A program made the position numbers and the translations under genes. 64,000 bases of DNA from B30-G6 sp963701385 (GTDB lineage: Bacteria > Desulfobacterota > Desulfobacteria > Desulfobacterales > B30-G6), in contig CAVOZW010000027.1 of assembly GCA_963701385.1 (NCBI GenBank), positions 62,001 to 126,000 on the forward strand. The letters are read 5' to 3'. The notes beneath the pieces are model-generated. The model searched no databases. It was not told the DNA's origin and was given only the letters and a program-made list of their open reading frames with translations. Positions 15,282-23,027 of this stretch are shown here, piece after piece. Each line of letters opens with the position of its first letter. Positions within the stretch are counted from its first letter, which is position 1.

Positions 15282-18041
15282 TTAGGACACCGAATTCGAT
15301 GGAACGCCCAGCGCCTCGTTCGATATGGCTTCCTGCTGTTTCTTGTAGATGGCCGGGAATCCGGTGGCCGGGCTAGCAGAAGGCTCCCTCCCCACATAGT
15401 GCAGTTTCTGCCCTATGATCTCCTCCAGGCGATGCCGCACAAAAGACCAGCCCCCCATATTTTGAGGCTCTTCCTGCACCCAACGAAAGACCTTTGCCTT
15501 TTTATAGGGCTTGAGCAGGGCCTTGATCTGTTTGTCGGGAAAAGGATAAAATTGCTCCAGACGCAAAATGACCGTGTTGCTGGTCTTGAGTTCGTTACGA
15601 CGCTGAAGCAGCTGATAATAGATTTTTCCACTGCAGAAAAGAATCTCTTTCGCATTCAAATTCGGTTCAGGATCATCCAGAACCGTTTGATATCGGCCGG
15701 AAACCAAGTCATCGAGCTTAGAGACCGCCATGGGATGTCTCAGCAAACTCTTGGGTGTCATCAACACCAGCGGCTTGCGAAAGGCCTCCTTGACCTGACG
15801 TCTCAACAGGTGAAAAAACTGGGCCGGCGTCGTCAGATTGCACACCTGCATATTGTCTTCGGCACACAACTGCAGAAAACGCTCCAAGCGTGCGCTGGAA
15901 TGTTCAGGACCCAGCCCCTCCCAACCATGGGGAAGCAGCAGTGTCAACCCGCTCAAGCGCTGCCATTTGGATTCTCCGCTGGCAATAAAAAGATCGATAA
16001 CTCCTTGGGCGTTGTTGGCAAAATCGCCGAACTGCGCCTCCCATATGACCAGTGTTTTTGGCTGCGTTATGGAATAGCCGTATTCAAACCCCAGGACACC
16101 GGCTTCCGCCAGAAGACTGTTGTAGACCATGAAAGCCGCTTGTTCTGAATCCAGGTGATTCAGGGGAATGTAGGGTTCACCGCTTGTGCTGTCAAACAAG
16201 ACACTGTGCCGTTGACTGAAGGTGCCCCGACCCACATCCTGCCCGCTGAGTCGGACGGGATAGCCCTCCAAAAGCAGCGTGGCAAAGGCCAATGTTTCAG
16301 CATTGGCCCAGTCTAGGCCTTTTCCTGATTCGATTGCCGACAGGCGCTTCCCTAAAAGACGCTGCAATTTCGTGTTCAACGAAAAACCATGCGGCACGCT
16401 GTTAAGCTTGCTTGCAAGGTCAACAAGGACCTTCTTTGGAAGACCCGTCTTGACTCCTTCAAAAGCATATCGCGATTGAATCGCGTCCCATTCCTCGAAA
16501 TATCGGGCTTCCGGAAACAGGCAATCTGTTCCATGAACATCCGCAAAGGCCTTTTCCAGTCTGTTCAGGATATCCTTTTCCAATGATTCCAGATGGGGTT
16601 CGTCGACAACCTTTTCCGCTACAAGCTTTTCACCATACAGCACACGCAGGGAAGGACGTTCCTTGATGCGATCGTACATGAGGGGTTGGGTAAAATAGGG
16701 CTCATCCCCTTCATTGTGCCCATACCTGCGATAACAGATCACATCGATGACCACGTCTTTTCCAAACCGATAGCGGTAATCGGCTGCCAGTTTGCCTATG
16801 TGGGCGGCGGCTTCGGGATTTTCTCCGTGAACATGAAATATGGGTACCATGAGCATCTTGGCGACGTCGGTTGAATATCGGGTGGAGCGGGCATCTTCGG
16901 GCAGGGTTGTATAACCGATCTGGTTGTTGATGATAATGTGAACGGTGCCCCCGGTCTTGTAGCCCTTAAGCTGTGACATGTTCAAGGTCTCGGCCACCAC
17001 GCCCTGTCCGGCAAAAGCGGCATCGCCGTGAATCAGCACCGGAACCACCTTATCCGTTCCCATATTCGGCAGATCCTGCCTGGCTCGTGCAACACCTTCT
17101 GCCACGGGATCCACGGCCTCCAGATGACTGGGGTTATTCACCAGGAACATGCGCACGTTCTTGCCGCTATCTGTCTGAATGTCTGCAAGATAGCCATTGT
17201 GGTATTTGACATCGCCGGAACCCATGAGTTGTCCCGGGTCATAGCAGCTCTCAAACTCTCTGAAGATTTCTTCATAGGGTTTCCCCAGAATGTGGGTTTG
17301 TACGTTCAAGCGCCCCCTGTGGGCCATCCCCAGGATGACTTCCAGACAGCCCTTTTCGGCAAACTGTCGCACCAGTGTGTCCAACAGGGGAATCACCACA
17401 TCCCCCCCCTCCATGGAAAAACGGGTCACCCCCATGTATTTTTTATTCAAAAAAGTCTCGAACAGGGCCGTCTGGTACAGTCGTCTCAATAGGGTCAATT
17501 TTTCACTTTTTTCAACCGGCGGACTGTTTTGAATCGGCTCCATCCGGTCCTGAAGCCAGCGCCGCTCATCGGGATCCTGAACATGCATGTATTCCACGCC
17601 GATGGAACGGCAGTATGTCTCTTTTAGCCGGGTTATGATCTCTTTCAGACTCCCGCCACCACCCAGGAAGCTGGTCTCGGGCAGGTGTCTGTCGAAATCC
17701 GTAACTGCCAAACCAAAACGCTCCAGCAACAGCAAGGGGTGGTCCATGGGACAGGCTTGCAGGGGATCCATACATGACAGCATGTGCCCGAGGCTGCGAT
17801 ACCCGAATATCAGCTGTTCGACATTGGCCAGGAAAAAAGGCTGGCCCTCCGAGTCCGTGATCGCGGGGGTAGTTTGGCCTGAAAACGCGAGATCGAAGCC
17901 CTTGAAGAAAAACTGCCAGTCTTTGGGCACCGACTCGGGATCCTGTTGCCACTGATGATATTGCGATTCAATAAAGTCGCTGGGGTATGTTTCAGGAAAG
18001 CGCATAAATGCGGAACTCCTTTCTGATTCCGAAAGTGTCAT
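15282..18041 (-). CDS. sucA: 2-oxoglutarate dehydrogenase E1, thiamine diphosphate-dependent
   Basis: Decarboxylates 2-oxoglutarate and passes succinyl to E2; first gene of sucA-sucB-lpdA. The 919-residue length fits the SucA family. The E2-binding N-terminal segment FPETYPSDFIESQYHQWQ, the LGMAHRGRLN active-site helix, HGDAAFAGQGVVAET (thiamine diphosphate/Mg region), the NNQIGYTT strand, RYGHNEGDEPYFTQP and the transketolase-like C-terminal half are all visible. ATG 18041 follows GGAGTGG. Many anaerobic sulfate reducers use a ferredoxin-dependent 2-oxoglutarate oxidoreductase instead, so a complete NAD-linked complex here is noteworthy. Confidence 0.95.
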   Translation of the reverse strand: MTLSESERSSAFMRFPETYPSDFIESQYHQWQQDPESVPKDWQFFFKGFDLAFSGQTTPAITDSEGQPFFLANVEQLIFGYRSLGHMLSCMDPLQACPMDHPLLLLERFGLAVTDFDRHLPETSFLGGGGSLKEIITRLKETYCRSIGVEYMHVQDPDERRWLQDRMEPIQNSPPVEKSEKLTLLRRLYQTALFETFLNKKYMGVTRFSMEGGDVVIPLLDTLVRQFAEKGCLEVILGMAHRGRLNVQTHILGKPYEEIFREFESCYDPGQLMGSGDVKYHNGYLADIQTDSGKNVRMFLVNNPSHLEAVDPVAEGVARARQDLPNMGTDKVVPVLIHGDAAFAGQGVVAETLNMSQLKGYKTGGTVHIIINNQIGYTTLPEDARSTRYSTDVAKMLMVPIFHVHGENPEAAAHIGKLAADYRYRFGKDVVIDVICYRRYGHNEGDEPYFTQPLMYDRIKERPSLRVLYGEKLVAEKVVDEPHLESLEKDILNRLEKAFADVHGTDCLFPEARYFEEWDAIQSRYAFEGVKTGLPKKVLVDLASKLNSVPHGFSLNTKLQRLLGKRLSAIESGKGLDWANAETLAFATLLLEGYPVRLSGQDVGRGTFSQRHSVLFDSTSGEPYIPLNHLDSEQAAFMVYNSLLAEAGVLGFEYGYSITQPKTLVIWEAQFGDFANNAQGVIDLFIASGESKWQRLSGLTLLLPHGWEGLGPEHSSARLERFLQLCAEDNMQVCNLTTPAQFFHLLRRQVKEAFRKPLVLMTPKSLLRHPMAVSKLDDLVSGRYQTVLDDPEPNLNAKEILFCSGKIYYQLLQRRNELKTSNTVILRLEQFYPFPDKQIKALLKPYKKAKVFRWVQEEPQNMGGWSFVRHRLEEIIGQKLHYVGREPSASPATGFPAIYKKQQEAISNEALGVPSNSVS

Positions 18042-18149
18042 TACAATACCACTCCAAGTGCGGCTATTCAAGACACAACTGATAGCGTTTAAACCCGTTG
18101 TAAAAATATGTTCCCAATGAAAATCCTATGCCTCCAGGTTAATCAGATG

Positions 18150-18845
18150 TTACTCTGAAAGGGCGTGGTTTTTATCTTCTCCTTTGAACTTTTTAATCAT
18201 TTTGGGGATAAAAAAGGAAAAGACAAACAGGGCGATGGAGAAAAAAACCTTGACTGAAAGCAGTTCAGCCCAGTTTCCAGAAACCCAGACATCCTTGAGG
18301 GTACCGATGAAAAAAGTAAAAATAAAGGTGCCCACGACGATGCCCAGACCCGTGCCGGCCAGGTAATCCTGGAACCGGACCTTTGTCAGTCCCATGCCAA
18401 AATTCATGGGGGTAAAGGGAAAGTATACCAGGCGCAGATACAGAACAGTCGCAAAACCATTTCGCTCGATGCCGTCATCGTACTTTCGAAGTTTGTCACC
18501 CACCAGGGATGCTGCAAATTCACGACCAAGGGTCCGTCCGATGACAAACGCCGCACCGGCGCCGATCATGGCACCGATCCATACCCACAAAAATCCCCAG
18601 TAGGGACCGAAGATGGCTGCCCCGAGGGCCGTTAAAAGCGTACCCGGTACAAACAGACATATCCCTGCAGCATACACACCGATAAACACCAGGGGCGCCC
18701 AGAAACCGACTTTTTCAAGGAGCCCCCCCAGGGATTCCGGGGTCAGATAGGTCATGACCGGGGTCAATCGAACCACCACAACAGCCGTAACGATAAAAAC
18801 CACCAGCAGAATGATTTTCAGGATTGCTTTTGACTTTGTTCCCAT
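18150..18845 (-). CDS. TVP38/TMEM64-family membrane protein
   Basis: A 231-residue integral membrane protein with about six hydrophobic segments: one near the N-terminus (ILLVVFIVTAVVVV), a pair around WAPLVFIGVYAAGICLFVPG and FGPYWGFLWVWIGAMIGAGAA, and two or three in the C-terminal part. The conserved family core, FVPGTLLTALGAAIFGPYWG through GAAFVIGRTLGREF, and the later YLRLVYFPFTPMNFGMGLT, are present. It is the last gene of the ArsS-type cluster, 77 bp after arsS. Such proteins are often found beside ArsS and flavin reductases. They are related to DedA; transport or lipid-scramblase functions have been proposed for the superfamily, but no substrate is visible here. Confidence 0.88.
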   Translation of the reverse strand: MGTKSKAILKIILLVVFIVTAVVVVRLTPVMTYLTPESLGGLLEKVGFWAPLVFIGVYAAGICLFVPGTLLTALGAAIFGPYWGFLWVWIGAMIGAGAAFVIGRTLGREFAASLVGDKLRKYDDGIERNGFATVLYLRLVYFPFTPMNFGMGLTKVRFQDYLAGTGLGIVVGTFIFTFFIGTLKDVWVSGNWAELLSVKVFFSIALFVFSFFIPKMIKKFKGEDKNHALSE

Positions 18846-18909
18846 CTGCCACCGCCTCCCGACCCGAAAGACCCGGTTTATGACATTGCACGAATTTGTT
18901 TCAATTTAT

Positions 18910-18946
18910 GGATTGCCTGAACTCAGGACGCAATAGCCCCCCCTCA
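18910..18946 (-). promoter_or_regulatory. Candidate selenocysteine insertion signal (SECIS) in arsS
   Basis: After the in-frame TGA (18946-18944, minus strand) and a run of seven G, ATTG (18934-18931) pairs with CAAT (18915-18912), and CCTG (18927-18924) pairs with CAGG (18919-18916). A CGT bulge lies on the 5' side and AGTT forms the loop. The apical loop starts 21 nt after the TGA, close to the spacing in the rhodanese gene. The stem overlaps the true stop codon. Inferred by eye, not folded computationally. Confidence 0.55.
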
Positions 18947-19912
18947 CGTAAACCCTGAACCGGCTGTACAGGCATAACAGTGATCAGCCGTGGCAATGAT
19001 CTCACCGGGTTCGGGGCGGGCCTGCATTGCAGACACATGGAATTTCTTGCCCCCCATGTAAAGACCCCGTGCCAGGTTAAAATCACAATCGTAAAGATAC
19101 CCATCCCAGGAGACGGATACCATGCTTCTGCACATGACATCTGACACCGCACATGGGTTAAAACTCGAAGCCAGTTTTTCCATGTAAATAGCAAAATTAC
19201 CGGACCGCACAAGCCATTCACGGTACCTGCCTAAGGGGACATTGGCAAAGCTGAAAAAATTGTTGAAGCGGATTGCCCAGTTTTTTATCAGGATCCGTCT
19301 GAATCGTTTCTCTGTCTGATCCTGCGCAGCAGGCAGAAAGGCACCGGAAGGGTTCGACACCAGGTTCAACTCAAGACCGGAGCCCTCCAGGCCGTAACCC
19401 AGCCGGTTCAATTTCAATAGGGCCTCAACACTGATGTCGAAAATGCCTTCTCCTCGTTGGGATTCGGTCTGGGAGACATTCAGGGAAGGAAATGATGCCA
19501 CCACCACCACCTGATTGGCCTTCAGCACCTGCATCAAACCCGCCCCTTTTCCGCTGTTCAGTGCTGAAAGGTTGGATCGGAACATCACACGCGGTACCAA
19601 TGCGGCTGCCTGTTCGATAAGTGTTTCCACATGGGAGTTGAGTTCCGGCGCGCCCCCCGTGATATCGATCACATCAAAATGACTGCGCCGTGCATAATCC
19701 AGCACCGCCAGCATCGTCTCGCGGGTCATGTTCTCCCTTCGATCAGGTCCGGCGTCCAAGTGGCAGTGCTGACATTTCTGATTGCACCGCAAGCCCACAT
19801 TGATCTGAAGCGTGCGGGTCCGGTCGCGCTTTAACAAAAGTCCGTGACTTGAAAGCGTCAGATAAAACGGGTCTATTTTGATGTCGGATATCATTTCCTT
19901 TCGCTCTAACAC
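18923..19912 (-). CDS. arsS: ArsS-type radical SAM/Cys-rich selenoprotein (UGA read as selenocysteine)
   Basis: A 329-residue radical SAM protein with a C-terminal DUF3641-type Cys-rich domain, of the arsenosugar-biosynthesis (seleno)protein family. The radical SAM motif is CNQKCQHC (Cys43, 47, 50). The Cys-rich end has CRSMVSVSWDGYLYDCDF and HCYACTAGSGFT. A conventional reading stops at TGA 18946-18944. Reading TGA as Sec323 continues in frame with GGAIAS and a second TGA, matching the family ending CTAG-x-G-x-x-C/U-GGA. A stem-loop follows. The GTG at 19912 has AAGGAAG upstream; ATG 19894 is the alternative start. Neighbours are the AhpD-like gene upstream and TVP38 downstream. No arsM is in view, so the substrate is open. 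Confidence 0.85.
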
Positions 19913-20059
19913 GTCGACAGTCTTCCTTTTCAATCGTTAGTTCGTTTGTTAGGATAAAGAATCAGCCAGGTCTCGACGGTAATGATGCTTACTGACGTCT
20001 CGACTTCCGTGGGACCCAAGGCGTTATGGCCGCAAAAAAAACATTTCTTGTACCAATGT

Positions 20060-20392
20060 TTACATGGACAGCTTTTGCGCAATATTGCGTGCCTGAATAC
20101 CATGTACAAGAGACGCCCCCCCGCGAATGACGCATGCCACGTGGACAGCTTCTGTCATCTCTCCCATGTTCGACCCCCTTTCCAGACATGACTGAGTAAA
20201 AGAATCGATGCAGTAAGGGCATTGAATGGCATGTGCCACGGCCAATGCAATCAAAGATTTTTCTCTCAGTGTCAATTCACCTTCCGAAAACACTTCATTA
20301 TAATACTCAAAATATTTTTTTGCCATCGCAGGTGCTTCTTTCCCGATGTCGCCAAACTTGGGCAGATCTTCGCGTTTGTAATACTCATCCAT
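20060..20392 (-). CDS. AhpD-like carboxymuconolactone decarboxylase-family protein (arsenosugar-associated type)
   Basis: A 110-residue all-helical AhpD-core protein. The signature ALAVAHAIQCPYCIDSFTQSCLERG carries the CxxC redox pair and the downstream acidic/His helix EMTEAVHVACVIRGGASLVHG. AhpD-fold proteins act as thiol peroxidases or disulfide carriers. A subgroup is known to occur next to ArsS-type radical SAM proteins, and this one sits directly upstream of arsS on the same strand. In some members the first Cys of the pair is Sec; here both codons are Cys. A GGAG-like site precedes the ATG. A redox partner role for ArsS is inference. Confidence 0.85.
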   Translation of the reverse strand: MDEYYKREDLPKFGDIGKEAPAMAKKYFEYYNEVFSEGELTLREKSLIALAVAHAIQCPYCIDSFTQSCLERGSNMGEMTEAVHVACVIRGGASLVHGIQARNIAQKLSM

Positions 20393-20500
20393 CCCCTTCT
20401 CCCTTCTGTTTACCCATGAGCCTTTTTTGTCATAAGCGAATAGAAAATGAGCTTTTTATCTGAGACGCTTCTAGAATCTCTTAAAAAATTTGAGATGATT

Positions 20501-21962
20501 CTATTCGTCTGGCAGGGAACACGCCCGTCCCTTCAGTTGAAAAAAGAACTTTAAACCTTTCTGAACTTTTTCGGAAAATATCTTGGGTGAAAAAAAGTTG
20601 CCAGCAACTCGTTTGTTGATCTCGCCGATGGTGGGATAGGGGTGAACAGCCGCCGCCAACGTGGACAGCTTCACTTTCCCGTTGAGAATCGCCACCCATT
20701 CACTCAGCAGGTCACCTGCCCTCGGTCCTAGAATCTGTACGCCGAGTGGTTTTTCCTTGGCATCAAGAATCATCTTTATGCTTCCGGTTGTTTCATCCTC
20801 CGCCAAACTTCGGTCATTGTCTTTGAATTCCTCCTTCCAGACCGTGTAGTGAAGACCCTTTGACCCGGCCGTCTTTTCATTCATGCCGATACTGGCAAGT
20901 TCTGGGTCGGTATAGGTACACCAAGGCATATAGGTATAGTCGGCTCGTCTCGGCAGTCGAAATATGGCATTGCTCACGACAATGCCGCCTTCGTAACCGG
21001 CAGCATGGGTAAACTGAAACCCCCCGCTTACATCCCCGGCGGCATAAATGTGCTTATGATTTGTACGCAGTCGTCTGTCCACTTTTATTCCGTGCCCATC
21101 ATAGTCCACGCCGATGTCCTCAAGACCCATATTTTGGACATTGGGTGCCCTGCCCATGGCCACGAGAAGTTCTTCCGAGTTCAGGGAGATGCTCGCACCT
21201 GACCGGTCAATGATCTGGGTAATTTTACGCCCTTCGGTTTCCATAACCGCCTCGATGGATGCTTCCAGAAAAAAGGTCACCCCCTCGTCTTCCAAGACCG
21301 CGGCCACTCTGTCAGCCATGTCCCTGTCTTCTTTCCCCAGAATTTGATCAGACCGATCCACCACGGTTACCTTTGTTCCCAGGCGATTGAAGGCCTGAGC
21401 CATTTCTATGCCAATCGGACCGCCACCCAAAATGACCATGCTTTCCGGAAGATGCTCGAGAGAGAAAATCTCCCGGTTGGTCAAATAAGTCGTATCGTTG
21501 AGGCCGGGTATTGGCGGTGCAACGGGTGACGATCCGGTGGCAAGAACCCAGTTCTTGGCCGACTAGCCGATTCCCGTCCAGATCGACGCTATGTTCGTCT
21601 GTAAAAACAGCTTCACCGAAGAGGACCTTGGCCCCCAATCCGCAAAATCGCTCTTCCGAATCATGCTGCTGGATGGTGGCGATGACGTTCTGGATACGCT
21701 GGGCAATCTGTTTAAAATCAACCCGCGGGACAGCGGTTTTTGGCAGACCGAATCTTTCCGCATGCTGCATCAGATGATACACATGGGCCGAGTGGATCAG
21801 GGTTTTGCTCGGCACACATCCGAAATGAAGGCAATCCCCCCCCAGGGAAGGTTCTTTCTCGATCAGCAGTGTTTTGGCACCCAGCTGTGCCGCGCCCGAG
21901 GCAACCGTCAAGCCGGCTGCGCCGCCGCCAATGATACCGATATCATAATCAAAATTAGCCAT
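20501..21962 (-). pseudogene. Mercuric reductase/dihydrolipoamide dehydrogenase-like flavoprotein, interrupted by a frameshift
   Basis: A flavoprotein disulfide reductase of about 486 residues, split into two frames. The first, from ATG 21962, has FAD motif IGIIGGGAAGLTVASG and redox pair GGDCLHFGCVPSKT. The second supplies KNWVLATGSSPVAPPIPG, the NAD motif VILGGGPIGIEMAQ, the FAD contact IYAAGDVSGG and the C-terminal VHPYPTIGE. The join is at about 21561-21566. Removing one base (CTA-G-TCGGCC to CTATCGGCC) restores one frame reading RLSAKNW. No slippery heptamer or in-frame alternative was seen, so this is a recent mutation or a sequencing error. It heads the AhpD-like, arsS, TVP38 cluster and may supply it with electrons. 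Confidence 0.8.
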
Positions 21963-22104
21963 CCGTACCTCCTACATATTCCTTGCACGCGTTCATTGAC
22001 TCCGATATTTACATAGCGGACAGAAAAAAATCTTGCGCCCTACCCATCTGTCGTAACACGAACCACATCCTTACAGGCAAATGTCATTCATCCCGTTTTA
22101 TGGA

Positions 22105-22335
22105 TCAGACATCCTCGTCGTTGCGGGGCCAAACCACACCCTTGCGTTCTTCCACAGCGTAACAGAAACGATTCCATGCAAAGGTTTTCAGACTGATGGG
22201 GCATTGAAGCGTGATTTTTCGATCCGTCATCCCGACAACTTCCCAGTCGCCCTTTCTTGAGCCGCTTTCAATATGAATCTTTTGACCCACAGCAAAATCA
22301 TAGGGTCTAAATACCGTGACATCCTGTTTCTTCAT
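22105..22335 (-). CDS. Hypothetical small protein downstream of iorB
   Basis: A 76-residue protein that I do not recognise. Its ATG overlaps the iorB stop (ATGA), so translation is probably coupled. The sequence is mixed charged and aromatic with no membrane segment. HIESGSRKGDWEVVGMTDRKITLQCP looks like a small beta-barrel (SH3- or PilZ-like strand pattern), and two Cys lie far apart (LQCP and RFCY). The context suggests a role with, or regulation of, indolepyruvate:ferredoxin oxidoreductase, but nothing in the sequence proves this. Confidence 0.7.
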   Translation of the reverse strand: MKKQDVTVFRPYDFAVGQKIHIESGSRKGDWEVVGMTDRKITLQCPISLKTFAWNRFCYAVEERKGVVWPRNDEDV

Positions 22336-22907
22336 TCTCCTCCCTCCTCAAAAAGCTTTAGGTTCTGTTTCAATACGACCCCCTGAAGCAGGTCCACCAT
22401 GGCTTTCTTGTAATGCATCTCCTGAATGCCCGGTATCAGACCCTTTTTATGAATCACGGACAGGACAACGATATTCTGCATCCGAATATCCTCAAGCGCC
22501 GGATGACAAACACGATGGTCCTTGATATGTCGCGCCTGACAGACCCGGTGAATATCCGCAGCCCGCGTCTCTGCCACACTGCCCAAACGAACATCCAGGG
22601 GCTGCCAGACCGTATCATAGTAGACCAGCGTACCCCCGTCCCTGGCAGCGATTTTCAATCCGCGCAAGGCTTCGTGACGTTCCAATGCCAGGACCAGGTC
22701 CGCCTCTCCCTGCGGAATCAGCGGTGAGAACACCGCGTCCCCCATGCGCAGGTTGGACACCACCACGCCACCCCTCTGGGCCAGGCCGTGGGTATCGACA
22801 GCCTTAACCCGATGGCCGGCATAATCAGCCGCCCGCAGGGTTATTTCGCTCAAAAGACCGATTCCCTGTCCACCGACACCTATCAAGAAAACATTAAACG
22901 GCTTCAT
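22332..22907 (-). CDS. iorB: Indolepyruvate:ferredoxin oxidoreductase, beta subunit
   Basis: The gamma-type 2-oxoacid oxidoreductase subunit (191 residues) that binds CoA and works with IorA to decarboxylate aryl pyruvates oxidatively to aryl-acetyl-CoA, reducing ferredoxin. It opens with VFLIGVGGQGIGLLSEI and DTHGLAQRGGVVVSNLRMG, the family hallmarks. GGGAGAG lies before the ATG. It follows iorA by 120 bp on the same strand and overlaps the small gene downstream by 4 bp. Peptide and aromatic amino acid fermentation or salvage is the usual role. Confidence 0.9.
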   Translation of the reverse strand: MKPFNVFLIGVGGQGIGLLSEITLRAADYAGHRVKAVDTHGLAQRGGVVVSNLRMGDAVFSPLIPQGEADLVLALERHEALRGLKIAARDGGTLVYYDTVWQPLDVRLGSVAETRAADIHRVCQARHIKDHRVCHPALEDIRMQNIVVLSVIHKKGLIPGIQEMHYKKAMVDLLQGVVLKQNLKLFEEGGE

Positions 22908-23027
22908 TGGTTCTCTCCCGCTGTAAGCGTTAAGTCATAACTCAACATTCGGGTTTCACCATAGGTAGAGCGAAATGGGTGATCCAATGGCGATTTGCGC
23001 TGTTTGAGACGCTCAGGGCACCTGGTA

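Noticed and set aside
15258..16148. 296-residue plus-strand ORF
   Set aside because: Antisense to the C-terminal half of sucA; no family resemblance or ribosome binding site.
18937..18946. Run of seven G after the arsS TGA as a frameshift site
   Set aside because: Reading TGA as Sec gives GGAIAS in the original frame, matching the family end, so no frameshift is needed.
21540..21580. Programmed frameshift in the flavin reductase
   Set aside because: No slippery heptamer or downstream pseudoknot was seen, and similar one-base insertions occur in unrelated genes, which favours mutation or sequencing error.
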